Assembly (NCBI RefSeq): GCF_000004075.3
Contig: NC_026660.2
Coordinates: 29,391,498-29,455,497 of the forward strand
Length of the DNA stretch: 64,000 bases
DNA from: Cucumis sativus
Lineage: Eukaryota; Streptophyta; Magnoliopsida; Cucurbitales; Cucurbitaceae
Reading direction: 5' to 3'
Under the pieces are notes generated by a model that had not been told where the DNA came from, did not search any database, and worked only from the letters and a program-made list of their open reading frames with translations. Made by a program: the position numbers and the translations under genes. Every line of letters begins with the position of its first letter. Position 1 is the first letter of the stretch. Shown piece after piece: positions 50,001 through 61,709 of this stretch.

Positions 50001-51263
50001 GCTACAAGCTCTTGTGAAGGCCTCTGTTGATTATAATCCTGAAGAATTCACACGTCTCAAGATTGTTAAATAATCAAACGAAATACCCAATGAAGCATAT
50101 TGAATAAACTATAATGTTAAAAATAAAGATGTAAACAATACAGAATGAGGGGAAAAAACATAGATAGACATATACGCTTGAGCTTAACAATTACCAATGG
50201 CGGGAAGCAATCCTCAGCTGCACGTCTAGGGACAGAGAAGCCTCCATGAGTACTAGTGTCGGAAGCAGTAAGAGTCTTGCAGAACATGTGGGGTGTTGTA
50301 GTCTTTTCACCTTCTTCAACATCCTCCTCCTCGCTGTCATTATTCATCTCTTCCTGCATCTTGTGCTCCATTTGCTGTAAAACAATAATGGCATTAACAA
50401 ACAGAATAATCTCATCTGATTCACAGGAGCAGGAAGTGCAGGAAGAAGAAAAAAAATTAAAGATAAGACTTGTACTGTGCCACAGAGAGTTCATTGAAGC
50501 TGAATGGTAAAGGAAGTATTAACTTGAACAAGTACTACAGTCGTGCTAGGGGAGTTTCAATTAACACCCATTTTTGTTTACCAGATAACATCCTCAAATG
50601 ACATCGAAATCAACCTGTTCATGCTTCTTTCATTTCCTTTCTCTTTTTTTTTTTCCTCGGACTGCAAACGATACATAAAAATTGCGAAAAAAAAAAACTC
50701 ACCTCGTTTTCAGGAAACAACGAGACCTGAGCATAAACCTCGTCACTCCCAGCTTCAGCCTGCTTTTAAAACCACATTTCTCATACAGTAAGCGATTTAC
50801 CAAAAACCCACTGAACTTGAGAAAGCAAAATTCCATAAATAGAAACCCATCCCAATTCAATTGCAAGAAATCAGACACAATCAGGAAAATGACATCAACA
50901 GATCATCAACATTACACAAAACCCACGCCGAGAAAGACAGAGAAGCAAACAAAATAGGCTTACATGAAGCTGAACATCAATGACGCGGCAGAGGATGTGA
51001 GGAGGGAGATCATAAGGTGTAGGCGGAAATTCTTGCATCTGTTCGAAGTGACCCTGGGGCAAGTAGACAACCAAACTCCCCTTCTTGGGCAAAGACGTGA
51101 GAGGGCCAGCACAAGCATGCCATAACTCCAAGCAAATTGAGGAAGTAACAGAAGGCGAAGGAGAGGAAGTTAAAGCAGAAGCGGAGGAAGAAGAAACAGA
51201 GGAACCAGCGGGAGAGTGAGATTCATCTTCTTCAGTAGTATTTAGATCGATGAGAGCACCCAT
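47070..51263 (-). CDS. ARF3/ETT: Auxin response factor ARF3 / ETTIN
   Basis: Nuclear auxin-response factor acting in gynoecium patterning, abaxial leaf identity and phase change. Exons: 51263-50964, 50759-50703, 50374-50195, 50038-49954, 49827-49737, 49655-49491, 49346-49227, 49142-49067, 48282-48123 and 48034-47070; 732 aa. The ATG at 51263 gives [14 protein letters not shown], close to Arabidopsis ETT. Domains: dimerisation part from [13 protein letters not shown]3 at about 150-255 ([39 protein letters not shown]); ARF middle region at about 280-395 ([26 protein letters not shown]); then a long Ser/Gln/Asn-rich tail with KVLQGQEI twice and [12 protein letters not shown] near the end. It has no PB1 domain, as is characteristic of ETTIN, which senses auxin directly. 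Regulation: two tasiR-ARF sites in the last exon and upstream ORFs in the leader. Confidence 0.96.
47763..47783 (-). promoter_or_regulatory. tasiR-ARF target site (downstream copy)
   Basis: A 21-nt site in ETTIN's last exon encoding KVLQGQE (about residues 496-502). The plus strand here reads like the TAS3-derived tasiR-ARF small RNA, so the mRNA is its complement; one internal position would be a G:U-type or mismatch pair, as in known ETT sites. It is identical to the copy at 47970-47990. Confidence 0.93.
47970..47990 (-). promoter_or_regulatory. tasiR-ARF target site (upstream copy)
   Basis: The first of the two 21-nt tasiR-ARF complementary sites, encoding KVLQGQE at about residues 427-433, 69 codons before the second. 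Paired sites at this spacing are the conserved ETT/ARF3 arrangement targeted through the miR390-TAS3 pathway. Confidence 0.93.
48483..48681. repeat. About 99-bp tandem duplication in an ETTIN intron
   Basis: Two adjacent copies, offset by 99 bp, share GGTCTAAA..GCAATTGAAG, AAGGCTGT, GCACCAGAACCC and TTAAATCCTTCTGATGCC with few substitutions. They lie in the 784-bp intron at 48283-49066, between the exons encoding RWRSLM and VRWDDG. Confidence 0.93.
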
Positions 51264-51277
51264 TTGAAAGGTAAGCC

Positions 51278-51436
51278 CTAGAAGAAAGAAGAAGAGGGGT
51301 GCAGCAATAAAAGTAGAAGAAGAAGAATAATAATAAGAAAGAAGTGGTTAAATAGAAGCCTGAAAAGATGAAGGGTTTCAGAGAGTTTCAGGAACGGAAG
51401 AAGAAAGAGTGCGAGGTAAGAGGAGGAGGAGCTCAT
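51278..51436 (-). promoter_or_regulatory. Upstream ORF of ETTIN (52 codons)
   Basis: An ATG in the presumed leader (51436) opens a 52-codon Ser/Leu-rich frame beginning MSSSSSYLALFLLPFLKL. It stops at 51278, 14 nt before the main ATG. Arabidopsis ETT also carries leader uORFs that lower translation unless reinitiation is supported by RPL24B. The peptide itself is low-complexity, so position rather than sequence is likely to matter. The transcription start is assumed to be upstream. Confidence 0.6.
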
Positions 51437-51444
51437 GCCTGCAT
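51433..51444 (-). promoter_or_regulatory. Minimal upstream ORF of ETTIN (MQA-stop)
   Basis: A three-codon ORF whose TGA overlaps the ATG of the 52-codon uORF (ATGA junction), a layout that could couple termination and reinitiation. A further tiny uORF (MCV-stop) lies at 51549-51560. Confidence 0.5.
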
Positions 51445-53981
51445 TTTTAGAAATGGGTGCACCTTCGCTAATGCTAAAAGAGGGTCTTCCGCTCAAAAAA
51501 CAACACACTACACACAGAGAAAGACCAGACCCCTTCTCTCTTTCTCTCTCACACACACATAGTAACACAAACACCTCTGTTACTCTCGACCCCTTCTTTC
51601 GTATTTCCCTTTAGATAGAGAGAAATGGGGTTTTGTGGGAAATCAATATCAAATCAAGATTTGATGGGTTAATTAAAAGAAAAGTAAAGAAAGGAAATTG
51701 AAAAGAGAAAATAGGGGAATTGATATAATTTTGACCTCCCCTTTTCTTTGTTGTTTCTGTGTGTGTGTGTGGTTGTGCAGAGAGAGAGAGACTGAACTGG
51801 AGCAGTACTGCAGCGGCTGCAATACTGCGACTGCAAGGAGTGATGTATGGCAGAAAGACGAAGAAGAAGAAAGAGAAAAGAAAAAAGAAAAAAGAAAAAG
51901 AAAAAAAAGATAGTAGGAGTGAGTGAGAGCATTGGTTAGTTAAATTCCACCATTAAAATATCAGAAACTGAATAAACAGCGATTTGTGTACGGCTCGCCC
52001 GTATTTCCGGTGGGATGTCTATCCTGTCCCTTTCTACCTCCACAAATCTCTCTCATATCCCTCATCCCATCACCATTCCATTCCTTTTCTTCTCTCTCTC
52101 TCTCTCTTCTCAAACTCTTCAAAATCTTTCATTCTATTTCTTAATCATTACTAATCAAGCTTCTACCTTTCTCTTCCCTCCCCCTTAATCATCATCCTTG
52201 TTTTACATTCACTAACTTCTCCCCCTACCCCTCTCTTTCTATTTTTACTTTCCTTCTTTCTATAATTACAATCTTTGTTATTCAACCCTTCCATCCTTCA
52301 ATTAGGTAAAACCAATACATCTTTTTTTTCTCTAATTTCATATTAAGTCCTTCTTACACGCTCCTATTTTACTTCTAGTAGTCTTCAACAGTTCCTTTAT
52401 TTCAACCATGTTAAACTGTTTGATATCATTATGATTTTAACACAGTTTAATTCCTTTACATTCATTTTTGTCTATCCACTATCAAAACATTTGGTCGTAG
52501 TCTCGTTTACTCTTTAATCTTCTTTTCATGGGTGTACTCCTCAACTAAAACTGTCAAATTCATCTTGAACAACGGTCTTATTTGTAATGCAAAATCAAAC
52601 CTTCTTTGATTAAAATCAATTCTTTACCATTACAATTTACTCTACTAACTTTATACTTATTGGAGCCTCTACAGATTATCAAATTTACAATCGAGGTTAA
52701 ATTGTTGATACAATTTTAATAATTGAAGTCACTTACCTCATGGGTCCATCAAATTAACATTAAAACATATTTTATTCTCAACAACAAAAAAAAAAGTTAA
52801 AAGTTTTGAATGTATACTTTTACACTGTACTATGTTGCATGTCTGAACCAAAAAAAAAAAAAAAACAATAAAAGTATATGAAATTACATGTTTTTTCTTC
52901 CTATTGGCTTGATTGAATTTTGAGAAGTAAAGTGCAATTTTTGTTCAAATTAAAAATAATTTGTATTGTAAGGTTGGATCGGTATCAGCTGTAGGCTTCT
53001 ATTTTGTTTAATTTGTAGCATGTTTCCTTAAAATTAATTTTATGCCTCCTGAAGTACAAAAAGTAATTTTCTTTTTGTTAAGTGTTTAAAAGAATGTTCC
53101 ATGTACGTGATTTTTCTATCCTTGGTATAAAGTTAAATTTTATTTATATACAAATTGATTAGACTTGTTGGATAATCTACTCTGTCTTCTATGTATTTGA
53201 TATAAAAGTAATTTTGAATGGTTAGATAAATTGCTTAATTATGTGTCAAATAATGAATGAAACAAGGTATACTATGGTGGCACTAACAATTATGTATAGT
53301 AATTGATGCTTAAATTGATTGGACATGATTAATTATTAGATGTTACAAATTTTGTTTGATTACTAAAATTCTATAACATGCATATAACTTTGAATTTAAT
53401 TTAAAAAAGATTGTTGTAGCCAGAAATGTCATGTGTTATGATTTCCTTTGACAAAAAGCAATGGACTATATATAAAACAGCGTAATCATTTCTATCCAAT
53501 TAGGGGACAATATAATTAATTAGTGGTTGAGACAATATTGATGTTTGTTAGTTACGAACTTATTTAAACTTCTTTCTAAGATTCTTTGGCTATTTTGCTT
53601 GCACCAAATTGTCATTATTACAATAGGGGATTGATTTCTGAATGAACTAGGTTGATTAATTTAGGTTTACCATTAATTTATTTAATTAAAGAACTGTATA
53701 TTAATTATTGTAGTTCTAAAAACTTGTCTGGAAGAGCTTAAAAGTCATTCATAAAACAAGTGAAGTAATCATGGATCATTGAAGTGTTGTTTAATTATAA
53801 AAGTTATTCAGGGGGTCTTCAGTATTTGATTTGTTTGTTTTATTTCTTGAAATGGTTAAGCAGGGTTGGTTTTGAATTTCAATTATTAAAAACGAACCCT
53901 GTGATTATTAAATGGGATGTGTATAAGAGGTGACATAATAATCCCATAAATAAACTAGTGGGGCACAAAGCTCAAATGGCT

Positions 53982-54005
53982 TGATATATATATATATATA
54001 TATAC
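53982..54005. repeat. (TA)n microsatellite
   Basis: About 12 TA units in the ETTIN-OPA3 spacer. Confidence 0.92.
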
Positions 54006-57000
54006 TGGAATTTAAAATAAAATAAAAAAGAGAAAGTGAAGAAGAAACAAACAGAAAGTGATAAGAAAATGTCATTACTAGGATGAATTCCAAATCTTGA
54101 ATAGAACTTTGTTCACTTAACCACCTCTCCCTTGTCCAATCTTTTTATTTTTCACTTTTATTTCATGCAGTATGAAAGTTGGCCTTTTGCTGTCTTTATA
54201 GGTCGTCCAATTTCCGAAAATAATTTATTGAGAAAAACAACCCCACATTTTGCCAAATTCAAAATCAAATGTCAAATCTTGTAACATATTAACACACTAA
54301 GATATATAGTTGTAAGAAAAATGAGGGGAATTATTGGGGAGGAGGGGGGGTGAAAGAATGAATAAAAAAGAAAAGGAAGAGAGAAGAAATGGGAAAGTAA
54401 AAGGGAAAAAAGGGGGTTGTAGTTTGTAGACATTATAATTAGCAAAATTGATGTTGATTATGAAGGTGGGAATCTTTTTTCCCCAAAAGGAAAAAGGGGC
54501 AAATTTGTAAAACGAGAGAAGGTGTGGACAAATGTGTCAACAGTAATATGAGAATGGCAGGTCCCTTTCAGAGCCATCAATTGCAATAAACCCAAAACAC
54601 AGGGCTGGCTACCCAGACCACAACCTTTTTATTCATTTTTCTTTTATATATTTTCAATTAATAGAAAAAAATAATTCATTTTTTAAAAAGAAGAAAGAAA
54701 AAGTAAAGATTGGAAATAGGTTTAGATTAGGGGGAAAGATAGATAACATAGATAGATAGGTAGCTCCATAACCCGGACAAAACGGGTTACAACTCAATGC
54801 CCAATTGGTCATCTCTCAGTCTCTGCTTTTATCCTTTACTGGAAACCCCCTTTTACCCCCACGCGCTCTCCTCCCTCTTCTTTTCTTACTTTCTTTTACT
54901 ATTCTAATAATAATACCCTTCAACAATCTTTTACTTTTCCAACCGACTCAATTTTACATATTAATGCACACACTTTACTAACTTAATCATCATCTAAACT
55001 CATTTTTAAATACTCATATCTTTCTATTATCTACTTTTTCTTAAATATAAATCATACAATTATTAGATAAATAAGAAGAAAATGACTTTTTAATATTCAT
55101 ATCTTTCTCACGTGAAATATTATTGAAAATGTTGTTGCAAATATTTGTCTATCATTCCTCCTAATTAACCTAAATGATAATTGAAAAGGAGAGGAAGAGA
55201 GGAATTATGCAAACATTCTGATCCCTATTTTTCTACTCTCTCAAGTGAACAACCAAACAAGACATAAAGTTGATGAGAGCCTTTACCTAATTTTGAACAC
55301 TACACCATGCTTTTCCCTCTTTCTCTCTTAAAGTGTGTACACAAAATTGGACTAAACTCCAAATCTCAATACATTTCTTCAAATTAAAATACATTTTCTT
55401 CACTCAATTCTCTCAAAACACACCCTACTTGGTTTTGACTACATTCTCAAATTCCCTCAACTTCCTTTATTTATCTACATAATTTGAAAATTACTAATAA
55501 ATTATTTTAATATACATATAATGTAAGTATTACATTAAATATTTACAAGTCAAACAATGTGTCATTCTATGTGTGTTCAAAAGAAAGAGGTCTGGTTATT
55601 ATTAATGGAGGCAAATTCTCATCAATGAGATCTAGCAATGAACAATGAGTCATGATGTAATATAATTATAATGAGATATTTATGTTTTTTTTTTTTTTTT
55701 ATAAGTAGTTTTGATTAATGTATGTATTTATTCCAATTTGTGTTTTTTGAAAACACGGTATTATATATTTCAATTATGCTGTGTTACTTGTTGCATAATT
55801 AATGTCTCTCTATTATTTTTGCCACCAATCACGTGGCTGTTGCCTCTTAGTATGGTTTGAATTTTAATCCCAGTTGATGATTCAATTGAGTCATGAATAG
55901 GTGACCAAAAACAATAGAAGAAGACCATAAAAATATAAGTAGTAAATAGCAAAAAAAAAAAATTAAACCCACAAAAGTAATTGAGAAATTTGATGAGGTG
56001 AAAACACACGTTAAAGTCTACAGTACAATAAAACATAATTAAAGTTAAAATTTAAAATTCTATGCTTTTTGTTTCTGTATATAAAAGAAAAAAGAAATAT
56101 ATTGACAGGATAGGAAGGTATTTAAAAATGGAAGGGATAGAGTTAAAAGGGGGTGGCGTTGAATTAGAAATGATAGAAACAAAACAGTAAACAAAATGTA
56201 CTTTTAAGTTTAGAAAATTAGTAAAATTTGTTTGTACGACAGATGCATGAGGGTTTTGTAGACCATAGCTATTGGCTATTCGCAACCTATTTCTATTTGG
56301 TATCACCAACACATTATTACAATTACTATTTTTATAATAAGCTTTTTTGTACTATCTACGTCTACGGCTCCCTACCCTTCAACTTTAGGCCCTACCCTCC
56401 CTTTTTAATTCATTTATTTCTATATTATATTTTAAATTATTATTCATATAATCAATACCAACACCATTCATTACAATAAACCGACAAAATCCTTCATTTA
56501 ATTAAATGCTTTTTCTTTAACGTTGTTCTCGATTAAAGACACAACTTTTCTTTCTTCTTCTTCTAAGTGCTTTATTGTGTATAGAACAGAAAGTTAATGA
56601 CATCCATCAACGGTGGATTTGAATTCAAATATCCTATTATTTTATGAAACCTATTTAATTCCTAATCTCCCAAATACATACAAATCTCATTCAAATGAGT
56701 TAAAACTAACTTTTAATTTACTTTTTAGGTATAGAGATGGAAAACATGTAGATAAAGTTAATCACTGTCCTTAAATAAAGGTGATGATTGATTGGAATTA
56801 CATCTTTAAATTTTTATATGAGTCTAGGGGTATAATTGCTATTATTACCGTGTACTTAGGTGGTAGAAAATCGAGATTTCGACTTCTAATAAAAAGAAGT
56901 CAGATAGGCTGTGGAGTTAGAGCCAGTGACATTTTATTTTATAAAAAGAAAAAATTATACGTAGGAGAATTAAACCCAAAATGTTGATGAAAGAAGCCAA

Positions 57001-60000
57001 AATAATAGGTTTGTGTTGTCAATTAATGTGTGTGTAGACACCGTGGAATGCTCACGTGCAAGCCATATAGGGGCAAAGGATAAGAAAGGAAAAAAAGGGA
57101 AAAAGGAAAGATCAAATCTTAGCCTTCTCCGGTGTGGACACCTCTTCTCAAATTGTGATTATAATGACATTAATTCAAAAGCATCACCCCACTAATCAAG
57201 TTCAAACCATTGCGTTAATTTAATGTTTGACCCACCGTCCATGGATTTAATCAAGGTCAATTAGGTGATTTTGGTAACTATAATAATAATAATCTCTTCC
57301 AGGGTCAAAACTATAGATTGTGATTAATAATTAATAAAGTAATTTTGCACGAACACTAGGCTTGAATCACTCGAGAATTGCAAAATAACACACACCAAAA
57401 GTAACCTTTATTTTATTTTCCCTACTTTTTTCCGAAAGCGCTTTGAGATTGGATTCAGATGTAAAATATTTGACCATAATCAAAGTACTTTCTACTTTGT
57501 TGAAATTCATCAAAGAGATGCAATGGCCCTACCAGTTACAGTGAATTTTGCTTTTGGTTAGTTTCTTAATTATTACTACACGCCACACTTTGATTCCTAT
57601 GATTTATATATATAAAAAGGAAAGGAGAAACAGAAACTATTTCTTGTTTGTCTCATCTTTGAAATAATGCTAACCCTCAGCATCATTTCAATCATCAAAA
57701 CTTTAGCTTCCACAATATATGACTTGTTTATTCCTTCCTATACAGCTTTGACTGTTGCATTTGAAATCAACTACCCATCTTGTGTAACCCATACAAAAAT
57801 GACAACTCCAGGCTATTTATTTAATGATTTTAAATCCCATATTTAATTTATAGATACATACACATGTTAAATGGAAACGTCATGTTGATGAAATTGTGAG
57901 AAAGAAAGAAAAAATGTAGTAGGCAAAAGAAAAAACACTGTACATTGATGCAATGTTGTCACAAGTGCTCTAATGTGCTTTGAGCCAAATAATGAAAAGA
58001 TCATATGTAAGAAGTTAGAAAGTTTGAATATATATAGAATTTGGTTACCACACATAGCTACACACATAGCTACAATCATGTAGATTAGTAAATGACATGA
58101 AATTTATAATTTATTAGGATCATTAGAGGAATTTTTCCTTTATAAGTTACAATTAAATCTAATTGTATCAATGATTAAGTTGGCAACTAAATTTATTTGA
58201 AATGAAATCGACTATATCTTATATGTATATAGATGTGTGCACGTGGGTGTGTGATTTTTGACTTATTTGTTAGGTTTAAATTAAATATGAACACAAACTA
58301 GCATCAATGGTATAATTGTTAATTCTAAGCAATTTTTCATGATAGGTTATAATTAGTAGATAGCTAATAATGATTAAGGCTAACTAATATATTTATTAAA
58401 TAGTTAGTTACATGATTATCCTATGAGAAATGATTACTCGATGCATGGTATGGTAATAGAGAAATTTGGTGGAGAATGTGAATAAAGTAATGGCGGTTGC
58501 AAAATAACAATAAGTGCTTGTGATGAAAACTAAGAGTAAACAATGATTTATTCTCTTTTATCTTTTCCAAATTAAGACGTGGACTATTGCCTTATTATTT
58601 TTTATTTTTTACATACTATCACCAATTTGAAAAAATGTTTATGTGAAATATTATTTGAGAGTGATAGTTGGATATTGATTTTAGAAAAAAATATTTATGT
58701 ATAATCAATTTTATAAAATTGATTTCTAAATTAAACAATCAAGTTTACTTTTGAAACTAAGTTCTTAAAATTTATTTTTATGTATTCATAATTGATTTTA
58801 ATAGGTATGTTTAGATCCAATAGTTAATTAGAGTTATCTAATTAATAATTGTATTTGCTATTTGAAAAATAGTTATGGTAAATACCTATTTCTACTTACT
58901 TTATTGTTAAATTATTGTGGTTGATAAATTTCAAATATAAATAATTGTTTGTTTTATTAATAAATTAATTATAATTTATCATCTTTGGTTAATTAAATAG
59001 GAAAAAAAATCTCATTAGGATTAATTTTTTTTTTAAAAAATAAGAATTAGATAGCCATTTTTGTAATGTTTTCCGCTCAACAAAATACGAATATTTAAAA
59101 AAATGATTTTGGAAAAGAAAAAATTATATGATTTTAACATTTTCAAAATTACTAATGACGTCGGTGGTTAAAAATAAAAGTAAAGAAAACAAAAGAAATA
59201 TTAAAATCATGGATCGTACAAAAAAAATAATTTGAGTAACCTTAAACTCTCCACCATTTGCAAAAACAAACCTTAACTTTTTTAAATAAAAAGGCACCAA
59301 CGACCACAAGTATTATCCTCCAAGTCATGATTTTCTATGTTTAAATCTATCTGTCTTTAGCTTTTCTGCCTCCCCATCTTTTCTGTCTTTATTAAGGAAC
59401 ATATATGTACCATAGAATCTATAGTATTCACAATTTTATATCAAACTTCCAATTTCATAGAGTTTAGCATACCCATCCATATATTTTCCCAAAAGAAAAA
59501 AACAAAAGTCTTAACTTGTTACGAGACCGTTACTGCACTCATAGGGTTAAGTTACAAAATGTTCTCAATGGTTTATGAACAACTACAAATAATCTTGTGT
59601 CTAGAAAAGAGTACTGTTTGTGTAGGATGAGTTCTTTAACCATTCCCATTTATATTTAGACAAACTTACAAGGTAAGTTCATATTCATATGTTTATATGT
59701 GTTGTTTTATGCCATTCTTTTAGGATTTGTCTGTTTCATTAGGCAGGAACTTTTTTTTTTGTTTGTGTTACGTTAAATTACAATTATAGGCTCTAAATAA
59801 AAATAAAATCTGAAAGAGAAATGATAATTTTAAAAGCAGTGTATGGTATAGGTAAAAGTGCAGCAGAAATTTGGGAAATAAATAAATGATAAAAGGTGTG
59901 TGTAAGACGCATACATGTGTGACAAAGATTAGGATCAGGATAAGTAATAAGAAGAGAATGAGAGAAGAGTTGTAGGGAGGAAATTGTATATTATTTTATG

Positions 60001-60081
60001 AACAGTATTTAGTAGATATAAGGAGGGGGCAGGCAGGCAATCAGTTTTTCTTGATCTCCGAAGAAAGTAGTGAAAACAATA

Positions 60082-60103
60082 GGGGTGGGGGGTGGGGAGT
60101 GGG
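60082..60103 (+). other. Potential G-quadruplex motif
   Basis: Four G-runs (4, 6, 4 and 3 G) separated by one- to three-base loops, followed 48 bp later by a run of 13 G ending at 60166. This meets the usual G4 pattern. It is about 1.5 kb upstream of the OPA3-like start. Confidence 0.75.
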
Positions 60104-61580
60104 CGTAGGTGACTCTAGAAATGGGGCGCGTGTAGAAGAAAGGAAGAGAAGGTGGGGGGGGGGGGGTTTCAGTGACACGGGCGTTGAGGAGCGTGTAGAA
60201 GAGATTGGAGGTGAAGGACAAAAAATAATAAAAAGAGAAGGGGGGAAAAGGAAAGGATCAGAAAAAGCAGTTGTCTTTGTTGGCAGAGAGAACCCTCGAC
60301 TTTTACGCGGGTGCTGCTGCTGCTCCTTGTCGTCTCAGCCTTTCATCGTACTTTACACCCCTCCTTTTCTTTCATTTCCCTTTCCCTTCAAACTTCAATC
60401 ATCTCACCTGCAACACACGCGCCACCGTGGCTTCCTCGAAAGCACCGCCGTCTCGACTCGTTTCTGTTTCTGATTGGTACACGTGGCTACTACTGTGTGG
60501 AGAAGCAGACCCACATACGACTTGCCAAAAGGAACTAGACCGGTCTTTGTCCTAACAGAACTTGTCGGCTACTTTTAAACCCTCTCTCCTCTCTCTCGCC
60601 ATTTGGATCGGATCTACCCCGGATCCAAATACTCGACCCCGCACGCGCCCCGCCTGCCTGATTGGCTCCCTATTTATGGATTCTATCATTTCAAGTCTAC
60701 TTAATATTTGTTTGGGCCTGTCCAATCATGGCCCGTCTACCCCTTGCTGCCCATAACTCCTTTTTGGGCCATTGGAAATCATGGTGGCTCCCAGACAATT
60801 TAATTTGCTCAAAAGACAAAGTTAACGAGCCAACTCCAATTATGATTGGTTGTAATTTTAGGATCAACAACATTTTAAATTAATAGAAGAATATTTGCTA
60901 TATAATTACTTTTATTATTGATAAATTCTAACAAAGTTTAATATATTTGCGGTCTTTTTGTTATTTTCCTTAATAACTTCGATATTTTTTGTTAGTGTAG
61001 TAATTTGGTTAGGTTAGGTGGATGATGTTAAAATTGGTTGCGTTGTATGGATATTACTTTTGATTTCAATCAAATTTGGGTGGTAACGCAACCCTTTGAA
61101 TGAAATTGAAAGTTCAAAATGGAAAAGGTGAGGTTTAGACTTTAGAGGGCATAATTTGAATTTTAACACTGTTATTTTTATTTTATTTGCTTTTCCAGAT
61201 CTGACTTCCATTAAAAAAATTGTAAGCTCCAATGGCCTCTTTTACTCTGCACCCGCTTCAGACTGGTTAAGGAGACGAAGGCGGCGACCAATAGAATGAA
61301 AAGTCATCGGCTCGACTCGACTCCGTCTTCTTGACGTTGGTCCCACACTCCAATTAGCTGATCGGGAATTCGTAAAATTTGTTAGCGGGGAACCCAAACT
61401 CTTCCTCCCATAATTCCGCGTTTGCAAATGGCTCGCCTCTCCTTCTTCCCCAAGAAACTCAATTGATCATCAATGACCCATCTTCATCTTCATCTTCTTT
61501 GACAATTTTTTATTCATTGATCTTCATTTCCTTTGACCCTTTTAGCTTTCAAATCCGATCAGCCCTCTTAGCTGTAGGAA

Positions 61581-61709
61581 ATGGTACTCCCGTTATTGAA
61601 GCTTGGAACCCTGGCTTTGAAAACTCTGAGCAAGCCACTCGGTAATAGACTCAAGAAACAAGCTGCGTTGCACCCCAGATTTAGGCAGTTCATCATTAAC
61701 GTGGCCCAG
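61581..61709 (+). CDS. OPA3-like protein, first exon
   Basis: The ATG at 61581 opens MVLPLLKLGTLALKTLSKPL, then NRLKKQAALHPRFRQFI, the conserved start of plant OPA3-like proteins (mitochondrial, homologues of human optic atrophy 3; role in mitochondrial morphology or lipid metabolism in animals, little known in plants). The exon ends NVAQ|GTATAT, phase 0, 43 codons. The expected next exon (ANHRFTT-like) was not found before 64000, so the intron is at least 2.29 kb and the gene leaves the window. Confidence 0.88.

Larger units (their letters stand above)
51264..61580. other. Long intergenic region between divergent ETTIN and OPA3-like genes
   Basis: About 10.3 kb with no supported gene. 51264 to about 52300: ETTIN leader and promoter, with GA/CT and GT runs. 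About 52300-59900: AT-rich spacer with a (TA)n at 53982-54005, poly-A/T runs and purine-rich patches (54330-54420). About 59900-61580: noticeably less AT-rich, with G-runs at 60082-60167 and TGGGCC motifs near 60713, 60730 and 60765, probably the regulatory region and leader of the OPA3-like gene. The open frames at 60051-60555 are compositional and show no domain. Confidence 0.6.

Noticed and set aside
60051-60555. Overlapping open frames with Gly/Arg- or Ser/Leu-rich products
   Set aside because: Three frames are open because of low-complexity G-rich and CT-rich sequence. No domain or splice partner, so they are more likely promoter or leader.
61379-61645. 88-codon frame overlapping the OPA3 start
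   Set aside because: Out of frame with the conserved OPA3 N-terminus and Ser-rich; it overlaps the leader.
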